Source of the DNA: JACDCY01 sp964350145
GTDB taxonomy: Bacteria; Gemmatimonadota; Gemmatimonadetes; Gemmatimonadales; Gemmatimonadaceae
Assembly (NCBI GenBank): GCA_964350145.1
Contig: CAYGJL010000003.1
Span: 34,477 to 98,476 of the forward strand
Length of the DNA: 64,000 nucleotides
Direction of reading: 5' to 3'
Under the pieces are notes generated by a model. It searched no databases. It saw only the letters and a program-made list of their open reading frames with translations, and had not been told where the DNA came from. This document shows positions 16,483-24,667 of the stretch, piece after piece. Every line of letters starts with the position of its first letter. Position 1 is the stretch's first letter. The translations under genes were made by a program, and so were the position numbers.

Positions 16483-16893
16483 CTATCTCTCGGCGCCCAA
16501 GTCGTCCTCGTCCTTCTTTACCATCTTTTCGACTACCTCAATGTCCTGCCGCTCAGAGGTAATCGCCAGCCGCAGCCGTCCGAAAAGACTCATGTAAATA
16601 TTTGCGATCCAGACGAGCGAGAAACCGGCGATGAGGTACCCGCGCCAATCTTCAAATACCAGAGTGAACCGGGTCAGGAACAGCATCCCGATCGCGACAT
16701 AATGGCTGAAGCAGTACTCACAGGTGAACACGTAGAAAAACTTGCGCGACAGAATGCTCCGGCTCGCGTCGCTCCGGGCGGTCATCCACTCGCGGAGTTC
16801 GCGGAAGAGATCCTCGTGGGTGACCGTCCAGCTCACGCACGCGACTGGAATCGCAAAGAGGAACAGCAGGAGCACCTGGTGACCGATTGGCAC
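16483..16893 (-). CDS. Small membrane protein with CxxC motif
   Basis: 136 residues with hydrophobic helices near residues 8-22, 58-78 and 90-112 and a charged C-terminus (ERQDIEVVEKMVKKDEDD). FTCEYCFSHYVA sits at the start of the second helix, a CxxC in the style of DUF1360-type proteins. Function unknown. I chose GTG 16893; a TTG at 16923 is the alternative and would add 10 residues. Divergent from the next gene. Confidence 0.7.
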   Translation of the reverse strand: MPIGHQVLLLFLFAIPVACVSWTVTHEDLFRELREWMTARSDASRSILSRKFFYVFTCEYCFSHYVAIGMLFLTRFTLVFEDWRGYLIAGFSLVWIANIYMSLFGRLRLAITSERQDIEVVEKMVKKDEDDLGAER

Positions 16894-16951
16894 GTGTAGA
16901 ACTCTATTGCCTGCCGTGCCCAAACACCAACCGCTTCAGAGGGACGAGATC

Positions 16952-19228
16952 ATGAACTGGGGTATTGGACATTCGGCCATGGCGACGGCGAGCGAGCCCG
17001 GTGACGCGGTGCGGAGATTCCGCGATCGCATCCCGCACGTCCTGCTCGCCGCCTACGTACTCCTTTTCATTTGGGGCGCGATCAGACCGTACGACCGCGC
17101 GGTATGGTGGGCGGAGAATATCCCGATTGTCCTGCTCGTGCTGGCTTTGGTAGTTCTGTATCTGCGCGGCGTGAGGCTCTCTCCGCTCGCCTACATTCTG
17201 ATGTCGATCCTCCCGTATGTGCATACGATCGGAGGACACTACACGTTCGAGCGAGTACCGTTCGACTGGTTCAACCGCGCGTTCGGGTTCGAGCGGAACA
17301 TGTACGACCGGATCGGCCACTTCAGCGTCGGCTTCTACGCGTTCGGCATTGCCGAATACCTGATCGTCAGGAAGCGGCTGAGCGTGGCGATGGCATGCCT
17401 TTTCGCCATCTTCGCGATCAGTTTCGTGGCGATGTCGTACGAGCTCATCGAGTGGGTGTACGCGGCGTATGGCGGTAACGCCGAAGCGGGGGCGGATTTT
17501 CTGGGCAGTCAGGGCGACATCTGGGACGCTCAGAAGGACATGTTGATGGACACACTGGGCGCGGTCGCGTCGATTCTGCTCTATCTCGTGCTGGCGCGGC
17601 ATCGCTCCGCGCATGCGTTGATGCTCATTGCCGCCGCGCTCTTCGCGAGCGGATGCGTTCTCTCCGTCAACCCGATCGTCGCAGAATCAGACGCTACGTT
17701 CGACCCCGCATTGCTCGGCATTTGGGAGGAGGTTGGCGGGTCCGACCGAGCGGTGGTCTCACGCGGTGCCGGCAACACATACGGCATCGAGTATACGACC
17801 GACGGCAAGGCGACCAAGCTGGAGGGACGGCTTGGCCGACTTGGCAGCAGATCGATACTCGACGTGTGGCCGGCTGCACCGGATAGCAGCACACGAGATC
17901 TCGCCGCAGGGTTTGCGATTCCCGGGCATGTGCTAGTGGCTCTGGACATCGGCGCGAACGAAGTCCGCATTTCGTTGCTGGAGCCCGACTCGCTGCTTGC
18001 CGGCCTCCGGTCGGGCGGCGTTCAGCTGGAGCACGCGGCCATCGGAGGTCGACCATTTCTCCACGGTACTACGGAGCGGCTTCGCGCGGTGCTCGAACCA
18101 TATCTGAGCCGCCCAGGAAATCTGTCGGAGTCCACGGCTTGGCGACGCGCAGCCTCACCCGATCCGAAGCCGGCCGCTCGCAGTGTAGACGTGCCCTGTT
18201 TCGAGGCGTCCGCGTGGCGCGCAGCCGATCGGCTCTTCCGGGAGGATTTGAATTGGGTCGGTGGGGACGTCGCGTCCACTGTCGATCTCGGTGGCGGCCG
18301 CATTCTATGGTTGTTCGGTGACAGTTGGATCGGTCCATCAGGCACTGCTACGCGCCGCGGCGCGCGGATGGTCAGCAACAGCGTAGCGATTCAAACGGGC
18401 ACCGACCCGAGTACCGCGGCGATCAAGTTTTACTGGGGCAGGGCGTCCGACGACAAACCGGCGGCCCTCTTTCCGGACAGCGACGGAGAATCGTTGTGGT
18501 TCGGTAACGGCATTCGCGTGCGCGAACGGCTGGTGTTGTTCTTCGCGCGCACGCTCCGGGGTGTAACGCCAGCCGCCGGCGGGCTCGGCTTCGAGCACGT
18601 CGGGTGGACAGCGGTGATGGTAGAGAATCCAGATGATGAGCCGTCCGCCTGGCGAGTGCGATCCCTCGAGACACCCGAGAACCCATTGGGCGTCCTCCTC
18701 GGGTTTGCCGATGTGATACAGCTTGGCGAACACGTCTATGCGCTGGGATCGCAGAACCCCGTGAAGTCGCATCCGATCTACGCCGCGCGCTGGCGCGCCG
18801 AAGAGGTCCGGCTGGGAAATCTCGTCAATCCCGAATGGTGGGCCGGAGAGCGGGTCGGATGGGTTCCGGACTCGTCGCGCGTGCAGCGGTATCCGATCTT
18901 CGAGAACGGTCGGTCAGAGCTTTCGGTGCATCTGGACCCGGCGACGCAGCGCTTCATCGGCGTGCAATCTCACACCTTCGGTCCGTCGGATGTCATGTTG
19001 CGCGCAGCGCCCGCGCTCACCGGACCATGGACCACGCCGCGCATGGTGTACCGTCCGCCGGAATATTACCGGCCGAACGTCGCGATCTATGCGGGCAAGG
19101 GCCACCCCGAGCTGACCGGCGCGGATCTCGTGCTGACGTATGTCAACAGTTCGTTTCACTTCTCCGATATGCTTACCGACACCGACACGTATTATCCGCG
19201 TTTCGTGCGTCTTACGCGCTGCAAATGA
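16952..19228 (+). CDS. DUF2238 membrane domain fused to a beta-propeller-like lipoprotein
   Basis: 758 residues. Residues 1-220 are a YjdF/DUF2238 membrane protein (MYDRIGHFSVGFYAFG, SYELIEW, FLGSQGDIWDAQKDMLMD, several helices). At Met224 a further helix ends in AALFASGC (Cys235), which fits a lipobox. A secreted region follows: 240-400 is an unrecognised domain and 420-758 resembles DUF4185/DUF5005-type propellers (RILWLFGDSWIGPSG, ENGRSELSVHLDP, FIGVQSHTFGPSD). The two halves are normally separate genes; here one frame joins them without a stop. The ATG at 16952 has GGGACGAG upstream. The neighbouring protease gene has the same layout. Confidence 0.8.
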   Translation: MNWGIGHSAMATASEPGDAVRRFRDRIPHVLLAAYVLLFIWGAIRPYDRAVWWAENIPIVLLVLALVVLYLRGVRLSPLAYILMSILPYVHTIGGHYTFERVPFDWFNRAFGFERNMYDRIGHFSVGFYAFGIAEYLIVRKRLSVAMACLFAIFAISFVAMSYELIEWVYAAYGGNAEAGADFLGSQGDIWDAQKDMLMDTLGAVASILLYLVLARHRSAHALMLIAAALFASGCVLSVNPIVAESDATFDPALLGIWEEVGGSDRAVVSRGAGNTYGIEYTTDGKATKLEGRLGRLGSRSILDVWPAAPDSSTRDLAAGFAIPGHVLVALDIGANEVRISLLEPDSLLAGLRSGGVQLEHAAIGGRPFLHGTTERLRAVLEPYLSRPGNLSESTAWRRAASPDPKPAARSVDVPCFEASAWRAADRLFREDLNWVGGDVASTVDLGGGRILWLFGDSWIGPSGTATRRGARMVSNSVAIQTGTDPSTAAIKFYWGRASDDKPAALFPDSDGESLWFGNGIRVRERLVLFFARTLRGVTPAAGGLGFEHVGWTAVMVENPDDEPSAWRVRSLETPENPLGVLLGFADVIQLGEHVYALGSQNPVKSHPIYAARWRAEEVRLGNLVNPEWWAGERVGWVPDSSRVQRYPIFENGRSELSVHLDPATQRFIGVQSHTFGPSDVMLRAAPALTGPWTTPRMVYRPPEYYRPNVAIYAGKGHPELTGADLVLTYVNSSFHFSDMLTDTDTYYPRFVRLTRCK

Positions 19229-19331
19229 ATTGTATGGGTACGAGAGCCGCGGTGGCGCGATGGCGTTTTCAGCGTCCTAACGGAGTGCGCAAGCAATACC
19301 ATTTTTCAGGCAATCGGACCGTGGGCTTACC

Positions 19332-19841
19332 GTGGAATTTGGCGCGGCGCTGAGAGCGCGATATCTCGACGCGGCGAGCTGCGCGTGCGTCATCGACGGA
19401 CAGGGCCGCGCGCCCGAGCGAGTGTCGAAGCGGACGATGAACTCCGGCCAGCATTGGCGGACCGAGGGCGTCGTGGACGTGGCCTATCGGATCGAACTTC
19501 CACGCGCGTTCCTCTTCGATTTCCTCGCCCGTGATTTGCCCGAGTACATCGCCGACTGCAAGGCGCACCCCGACCCCGAATGCAGGCTCGACAGCACGTT
19601 GCGGGCGGCGAACTGGCCGGATGCCGGCGAGGTCATGCAGCGGTCGGAGCTGACGCGGTTCTTCGCCGAGTATCTCGCCCATGATCTGCTGCTGCACTGG
19701 TTCGGCGACGTCGCGCCCGAGGGCGACGGCGGGTTCGTGCTGAACACGGTGGACAGCGTGGACGTCACGGGCGCCCGCGTGATCACGCTCGAGGGGAAGG
19801 CGCGACCCACGGGGATGCCGGTCCGCGATCAGGACGTGTGA
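19332..19841 (+). CDS. Hypothetical protein, 169 aa
   Basis: Soluble protein of unknown family. The middle (VVDVAYRIELPRAFLFDFLA, LTRFFAEYLAHDLLLHWFGD) is helical and the end is beta-rich (GFVLNTVDSVDVTGARVITL). GTG 19332 gives 169 residues; an ATG at 19437 would give 134 and may be the real start. No repeat or operon context helps. Confidence 0.5.
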   Translation: MEFGAALRARYLDAASCACVIDGQGRAPERVSKRTMNSGQHWRTEGVVDVAYRIELPRAFLFDFLARDLPEYIADCKAHPDPECRLDSTLRAANWPDAGEVMQRSELTRFFAEYLAHDLLLHWFGDVAPEGDGGFVLNTVDSVDVTGARVITLEGKARPTGMPVRDQDV

Positions 19842-19896
19842 GGGAAACCTTCGGTAGGTCCGGCGCGTAGTCCCTACCAACCAAACCCGGCACGCA

Positions 19897-20229
19897 ATGA
19901 CTCGACGCACCAAGCTCTGGCTGTACGGTTCCTTGCTGTTCGCGGTCGTCAACGCCGCTGGCGCGGTATTCGCCGCTGCACGGGGTGGCGACGTTTCGCA
20001 TGTGGGGACTCACATCCTCCTGCTGGTCCTCGGACTGTACGCGGCGCGGCGAGTCGCCCCGCGCAGCAAGAGCGAAGCGACGCCGAGCGCACCGTTGTTC
20101 GACGAGCGCCTCGATCGGCTGCAGCAGTCGCTCGACGCTATCGCAGTGGAAGTCGAGCGCGTCGGCGAGGGGCAGCGCTTCGTGACGAAGCTCGGGCAGC
20201 AGGTGGCGGAGAACAACGATTCGCGGTGA
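19897..20229 (+). CDS. Small membrane protein with coiled coil
   Basis: 110 residues: two hydrophobic helices (about 8-28 and 37-52) in a hairpin, then a charged linker and a helix with coiled-coil spacing (FDERLDRLQQSLDAIAVEVERVGEGQRFV). No recognised domain. Convergent with the phosphofructokinase gene 34 nt away. Confidence 0.65.
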   Translation: MTRRTKLWLYGSLLFAVVNAAGAVFAAARGGDVSHVGTHILLLVLGLYAARRVAPRSKSEATPSAPLFDERLDRLQQSLDAIAVEVERVGEGQRFVTKLGQQVAENNDSR

Positions 20230-20263
20230 GCCGTACCGCGGCCGCGAAAAAGATTCTACCCTC

Positions 20264-21454
20264 TCAATCGCTCGTCATGATGAACAGCGGCGCGCCGTCG
20301 AACTCGTAGATTGGCCGCAGGCGCTCGGTGTGGTAGTACTTCTTCACGTCCACGACCTTTTTGTCCGACGTCACGCTCGTGATGGGAACGCTGTCATAAA
20401 AGCCCTTGTGGACGCTCACCAGCCGCCCGAACTGCTTCTTCAGGATGAGGTCGAGCGCGAGATTGCCGAACGCCATCGGCACGATCGAGTCGAGCGCGTC
20501 CGGGTCGCCCGAACGGACGAGGTAGCCGAGCCGCTGGCTGACGACGTCGATCCGGCGGCCGTTGTTGTACCTGGGCGAGTACTCCTTCAGCGCTGACGCG
20601 ACCTTGTCGCCGATGCCGCCGAGCTTGCGGTGGCCGAACATGTCGGTCTCCTCGCTCTCGAAGCTCATGCCTTCCTGCGAGGTCAGCCGCGCGCCCTCCG
20701 ACACCAGCACGACCGAGTACCTGCTGGGATTCCGGTTGTGGTCCAGCGTCAGCAGCTCGGTGAGATGCTCGAAGTCCACCGGGTGCTCCGGGATGACGCA
20801 GCGGTCGGCGGCGCCGGCCATCGTCGGCAGCAGCGAGGTGAAGCCGGCGTATCTGCCGAACACCTCGATGACGAGAAAGCGCTCGTGCGATCCAGCCGAC
20901 GTGCGCAGGCGGTGCGTGAGCTCGATGGTGCGCGTGACGCAGGTGCTGAAGCCGATGCAGTAGTCGGTGCCGTACACGTCGTTGTCCATCGTCTTCGGGA
21001 TGGCGACGACGTGCACTCCCTCGTCGTGCAGCCGCTTGGCGTAGCTGAGCGTGTCGTCGCCGCCGATCGGAATCAGCACGTCCACGCCGATGTGCTCGAG
21101 GTTCCGGAGCACGTCCTTCGTAATGTCGTTGATCGGCTGGTCGTAGCCAGTGAGGTGCGGCGGGACGCGCTCGCGCGGAAGATGGCTCGGCCGCGTGCGC
21201 GACGTGTGCAGGAAGGTGCCGCCGGTGCGTCCGGCGCGGTTCACGATTGCCTCGGTCAGCTCCTGCACGTTGGCGGAGTTGTCGGCACCTTTCGCCGGAT
21301 CGTAGTCAACGAGTCCCGCCCAGCCGCGGCGCACGCCGACGACGCGGTGTCCCTCGCGCAGCGCGCGGATCGTTATTGCGCGGATCGCCGGGTTGAGGCC
21401 GGGGACGTCGCCGCCGCCGGTGAGAATCGCGATGGTTCGTACGTCGCTCGCCAT
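20264..21454 (-). CDS. pfp: 6-phosphofructokinase, PPi-dependent type
   Basis: 396 residues. Phosphorylates fructose 6-phosphate in glycolysis. The phosphate-donor signature is IPIGGDDT, where ATP enzymes have GGDG, and IPKTMDNDV, where ATP enzymes have PGTIDND. Asp and Lys at these two sites are the established marks of pyrophosphate use. The N-terminal ILTGGGDVPGLN loop and the substrate motif RFLVIEVFGRYAG are present. The ATG has TAGCTT 7 nt upstream (21462-21467), so the message may be leaderless. A reversible PPi enzyme would serve both glycolysis and gluconeogenesis. Confidence 0.92.
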   Translation of the reverse strand: MASDVRTIAILTGGGDVPGLNPAIRAITIRALREGHRVVGVRRGWAGLVDYDPAKGADNSANVQELTEAIVNRAGRTGGTFLHTSRTRPSHLPRERVPPHLTGYDQPINDITKDVLRNLEHIGVDVLIPIGGDDTLSYAKRLHDEGVHVVAIPKTMDNDVYGTDYCIGFSTCVTRTIELTHRLRTSAGSHERFLVIEVFGRYAGFTSLLPTMAGAADRCVIPEHPVDFEHLTELLTLDHNRNPSRYSVVLVSEGARLTSQEGMSFESEETDMFGHRKLGGIGDKVASALKEYSPRYNNGRRIDVVSQRLGYLVRSGDPDALDSIVPMAFGNLALDLILKKQFGRLVSVHKGFYDSVPITSVTSDKKVVDVKKYYHTERLRPIYEFDGAPLFIMTSD

Positions 21455-21494
21455 AGGTCCAAAGCTAGCCGTTCACCGGCCCGGCGGGCGCATG

Positions 21495-21923
21495 CTATGC
21501 GAGTGGATTGGTCCAGTGCAGCCTGGGGAAGCGCGCGAAATCGGTGTCGCTGGAACACAGCTCGCCGCCGCTCTCGATTGCCAGGGTCGCGAGGTGCGCG
21601 TCGGTGGTCAGGTTGCCGGCTGCGCCGGCTGCCTCGAGCAGCGAGCGCAGGATGGGCCAATGCTCCGCGCCAGGCCCGAGCGGCACGACAACCGGTTGCG
21701 CGATCCACGAATCAACGACGCCGAGCGCCTGCTCGACGGTGAGCGGACGGGGCAGGATTCGGGCCGTCGTGGTGATTCGAAGGAAGCCGAGGAGAACTAT
21801 CCAGGGCAGCGCGACCGGCTCGTCGCCCGACAGCGTTTGCTCCAGCCAGGTCCGCGCGCGCGCATGGTGCACGCTGTCGCGGTTGACCGCGTACAGGAGC
21901 AGGTTGAGATCAACGACCTTCAC
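21495..21923 (-). CDS. vapC: PIN-domain toxin, VapC family
   Basis: 142 residues of a Mg-dependent RNase. Acidic residues of the PIN active site are at VVDLNLLLYA (Asp5), NLTTDAHLATLA and CSSDTDFARF. GTG start, 5 nt behind vapB. It forms a toxin-antitoxin pair with the upstream gene. Confidence 0.92.
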   Translation of the reverse strand: MKVVDLNLLLYAVNRDSVHHARARTWLEQTLSGDEPVALPWIVLLGFLRITTTARILPRPLTVEQALGVVDSWIAQPVVVPLGPGAEHWPILRSLLEAAGAAGNLTTDAHLATLAIESGGELCSSDTDFARFPRLHWTNPLA

Positions 21924-21928
21924 AACGG

Positions 21929-22186
21929 CTACTTTCGCAGCTCGAGCTTGCGCGCGATCTCTTCGTCCTCGAAGCTACCGGCAACCGCGAGCGCTTTGTC
22001 GAGATTGAAATGGGGACGACCCATGGCGAACGTAGGGCAGCGGTAGCGCCCGCGCGTGGCGGGCTGTCGCTCGAGCCCGCTGCGCAGCGCGGCGGTAAGC
22101 ACGTCCTTGAAGGGCACACCGCGCCGGTGGGCCTCGGCGCGGAGGCGCTTCAGCAGATGGGGATCGAGATCAACGGTCGTGCGCAT
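21929..22186 (-). CDS. vapB: VapB-type antitoxin
   Basis: 85 residues. The N-terminal ribbon-helix-helix (MRTTVDLDPHLLKRLRAEAH, RRGVPFKDVLTAALRSGL) binds DNA; the C-terminal tail (GRPHFNLDKALAVAG...) should wrap the VapC toxin. First gene of the operon; an 18-bp inverted repeat sits 3 nt upstream of the ATG. Confidence 0.9.
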   Translation of the reverse strand: MRTTVDLDPHLLKRLRAEAHRRGVPFKDVLTAALRSGLERQPATRGRYRCPTFAMGRPHFNLDKALAVAGSFEDEEIARKLELRK

Positions 22187-22188
22187 GC

Positions 22189-22206
22189 TTGATGCTAACG
22201 CATCAA
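22189..22206. promoter_or_regulatory. Putative VapB operator
   Basis: A perfect inverted repeat TTGATGC-TAAC-GCATCAA, 7-4-7, directly upstream of vapB. The promoter box TAGCAT read on the minus strand lies inside it. Autoregulation by the VapBC complex at such a site is known for the family; occupancy here is inferred. Confidence 0.7.
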
Positions 22207-22254
22207 AACGCGGATGTCAATACATCGGCCGCAACCCCTACGGAGGAACAGACA

Positions 22255-22617
22255 GTGGCTGACAACGATCAGGTCCATCACGAAATCAACTACATCGAAT
22301 TCGAAATCACCGACATGGTCCAATCGAAACGCTTCTATGAATCGGCGTTTGACTGGAAGTTCAACGACTATGGGCCGGACTACGCCGGGATTCAAAAAGG
22401 ACAGGGTGGCGAGGCCGGCGGGCTGCGATTGAAATCGGAAGCAGTGACCGCCGGTCCGCTGGTCATCCTGTACTCCACCGATCTTGATACGACCATTGTC
22501 AGAGTTCGTGCAGCCGGTGGGCAGATTACACAGGAACCGTTCGACTTTCCCGGTGGCCGCCGGTTCCACTTCAAGGACCCGAGCGGCAACGAGCTAGCGG
22601 TTTGGTCTGACAAGTGA
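22255..22617 (+). CDS. VOC/glyoxalase-family protein
   Basis: 120 residues, one vicinal-oxygen-chelate unit of two beta-alpha-beta-beta-beta repeats: INYIEFEITDMVQSKRFYES at the start and FHFKDPSGNELAVWSD at the end. Resembles the CatE-type uncharacterised VOC proteins. I chose GTG 22255 because GGAGGAACAGACA precedes it; an upstream ATG in frame would add 22 poorly conserved residues. Substrate unknown. Confidence 0.82.
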   Translation: MADNDQVHHEINYIEFEITDMVQSKRFYESAFDWKFNDYGPDYAGIQKGQGGEAGGLRLKSEAVTAGPLVILYSTDLDTTIVRVRAAGGQITQEPFDFPGGRRFHFKDPSGNELAVWSDK

Positions 22618-22674
22618 GGTCCGGATCGCCCACCGCGACCGTAGTTTCATCCGTCCCAGTAATAGAGGATTGCC

Positions 22675-22776
22675 ATGACGCACTCGTTGTTTCGAATCTC
22701 GCTGGCCGCGCTCGTGCTCACGCTGGCCGCGCAGTCGTCCGCGCTCGAGACCGGATTGGAGCCGCCGGCGCGGTGA
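22675..22776 (+). CDS. Mini-gene encoding only a signal peptide
   Basis: 33 codons: MTHSLFRISLAALVLTLAAQ, then SSALETGLEPPAR and stop. The first 23 residues are a complete Sec signal peptide with an AQSSA cleavage site, but almost no mature protein follows. TGA overlaps the next gene's GTG (GTGA). It is either a remnant of a secreted protein cut by a deletion or a leader whose translation feeds the downstream gene. Confidence 0.55.
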   Translation: MTHSLFRISLAALVLTLAAQSSALETGLEPPAR

Positions 22777-23666
22777 CGCTCGTACTTTTGACCGGCGCGA
22801 CCGGATACGTAGGTGGGCGGCTGCTCTCTGTGCTGGTGGAGCGCGGGCATCCTGTTCGGTGCGTCGCGCGAAAGCCCGAGAAGCTGACGCCCAAAGTGAG
22901 GCGTACGACGGAGGTCGTCGCGGGCGACGTGCTCGACCGCTCCAGCCTCGACGCGGCGCTACGCGGCGTGGACGCGGCGTACTACCTGGTCCACTCGATG
23001 GGCTCCGCGGGATCCTTCGAGAGCGAGGACCGCGCGGCCGCGCGCAATTTCGGCGCGGCAGCCGCAGCCGCGGGCGTGCAGCGCATCATATATCTGGGCG
23101 CGCTCGGGAGCGGCGATGAGGAGCTGTCACCGCATCTGCAGAGCCGGCACGAGGTAGGTGACATCCTGCGGGAGTCAGGGGTGCCGGTGATCGAGCTGCG
23201 CGCGTCCATCATCATCGGCGCGGGGAGTCTTTCGTTCGAGATGATCCGGGCGCTGGTGGAGCGCCTTCCCGTCATGATCACTCCGCGGTGGGTGAAGGTG
23301 CCGGCGCAGCCGATCGCGATCGACGACGTGCTTGAGTACCTCGTGGCCGCGCTGACGATTCCGACGACGCGGAGCGCGACCTACGAGATCGGTGGGGCCG
23401 ACGAGATGTCGTACGCCGACATCATGCGCGAGTACGCGCGGCAGCGCGGGAAGCCGTTGCGCATCATTTCCGTGCCGGTGCTGACGCCGTTTCTCTCGAG
23501 CCTGTGGCTCAGCCTAGTCACGCCGTTGTACGCGCGGGTGGGCCGCAAGCTGATCGAGAGCATCACGCACTCCACCGTCGTGCGCGACCGGGCCGCGCTG
23601 AGCGCGTTCGCGGTGCGGCCGATGGGCGTCGAGGAAGCGATCCAGCGGGCGCTCGCCGAGGGCTAG
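22773..23666 (+). CDS. NAD(P)-binding oxidoreductase (atypical SDR/NmrA type)
   Basis: 297 residues with an N-terminal Rossmann fold: LLTGATGYVGGRLLSVLVERGH, the dinucleotide loop GxTGxxG, then AGDVLDRSSLDAAL and VDAAYYLVHSMGS. This matches atypical short-chain reductases such as YfcH/NmrA-like and the N-terminal half of DUF2867 proteins. ASIIIGAGSLSFEMIRALVE and SYADIMREYARQRGK belong to the substrate part. GTG start chosen at the first residue of the Rossmann strand. Confidence 0.85.
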   Translation: MTLVLLTGATGYVGGRLLSVLVERGHPVRCVARKPEKLTPKVRRTTEVVAGDVLDRSSLDAALRGVDAAYYLVHSMGSAGSFESEDRAAARNFGAAAAAAGVQRIIYLGALGSGDEELSPHLQSRHEVGDILRESGVPVIELRASIIIGAGSLSFEMIRALVERLPVMITPRWVKVPAQPIAIDDVLEYLVAALTIPTTRSATYEIGGADEMSYADIMREYARQRGKPLRIISVPVLTPFLSSLWLSLVTPLYARVGRKLIESITHSTVVRDRAALSAFAVRPMGVEEAIQRALAEG

Positions 23667-24244
23667 TTCCGGTGTAGCGTCCGGTGAGGGCGGTATTCAG
23701 GGCGGCGGCGTCGGCCAATTTGGTCTGGTCCTCGGAACCCGGGTCTTCGGGGAGCGGAGAGTATGCGGCCAGGCACGGCATGCGGCAACCGCCGGTCCGC
23801 CGTTACCGCGCCGGCTGGACGAATGCATAAATGAACCCGCTTTCGTCGCCGCTCTGGAGTCAGGGCTGCCTTTGCTGCGCCGCGCCTGATGCTCTGATGC
23901 TGTACATGGTGCTCGAGACCTTCCGCGGTGGCGACGCGGTTCCGGTTTATCGCCGCGTGCGCGACGGCGGTCGCGGCATGCCCGACGGCTTACGCTAACT
24001 CGATTCCGCTGGTTTGGCGGAATCGGATCGTCGTTGCGAGGGCGCCGCACTCGAAGATGATTTCGTCAGGCAGCAACACGCCCGGGTAAACATCCTTACC
24101 GGTCACCGGATTCCTGATCGGAGAGCGCCGATCAGGTCGTCGATCGGGGCGTCCGTGCGCTCGTCGATCAGAATGGTGCCTTCCGCGAACCCCGTTCGAC
24201 TCTATATTCCAGCCTCTTGAGGCAGAAGACACCGAGGTGAGACT
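23667..24244. other. Region of gene decay
   Basis: 578 bp without an intact gene. It contains a DUF3303 remnant (23897-23998) and, on the minus strand at about 23990-24190, two adjoining frames that read like one disrupted protein (GTILIDERTDAPIDDLIGAL in one, GKDVYPGVLLPDEIIFECGA in the next). TATATT at 24203-24208 could be the promoter box of the following operon. Confidence 0.55.
23897..23998 (+). pseudogene. DUF3303 protein, N-terminal remnant
   Basis: 33 codons MLYMVLETFRGGDAVPVYRR, then VRDGGRGMPDGLR and TAA. This is the clear first third of a DUF3303-family protein (family pattern: M-x-M-V-I-E-x-F, YxRF/RxGRMxPxGL), normally about 90 residues. The stop falls at the point where the family continues, and no continuation is found in another frame. 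Confidence 0.65.
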
Positions 24245-24667
24245 GTGCCGGTGACTTCCGGACGAGGGTTTGCCGCGAGCGCGCTCGTGCTCGTCGTCGA
24301 GCGTGACCCGCACGTGCGCGAGCTGGAGGAATATTTTCTCAGCGAGGCCGGCTTCTCCGTCGAGTTCGCGGTGGACGGCATCGCCGCGCTGGAGATCGCG
24401 CGCGCCGTGGGCCCCGCGATAATCGTCACCGAGATCCTGGTGCCCAAGCTCGACGGATTGGCGCTGTGCCGCGCGGTTAAAAGCAGCCCCGAGCTGGGCG
24501 ACACCGCGGTCCTGATATTCAGCATTCTGGCCGCCAACGCGAGAGCGATCGAAGCGGGCGCCGACGCATTTCTGATGAAACCACTCGCCGAGCGCCGCCT
24601 GGTCGACACGGTGCGGCAGCTGCTCGCGCGCAAGAAGGCCAACGACCAGAACCCCGCCCGCGCATGA
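24245..24667 (+). CDS. Receiver-domain protein with Glu at the phosphorylation site
   Basis: 140 residues, a single CheY-like domain. Acidic pocket VVERDP (Glu19, Asp21), switch residue Ser93 (VLIFSIL) and Lys112 (FLMKPL) are conserved. The acceptor position is Glu63 (IVTEILVPKLDG) where active receivers have Asp. Glu often mimics the phosphorylated state, so this domain may be locked on or regulated otherwise. First gene of a receiver-KaiC-kinase operon; its stop overlaps the next ATG. Confidence 0.9.
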   Translation: MPVTSGRGFAASALVLVVERDPHVRELEEYFLSEAGFSVEFAVDGIAALEIARAVGPAIIVTEILVPKLDGLALCRAVKSSPELGDTAVLIFSILAANARAIEAGADAFLMKPLAERRLVDTVRQLLARKKANDQNPARA

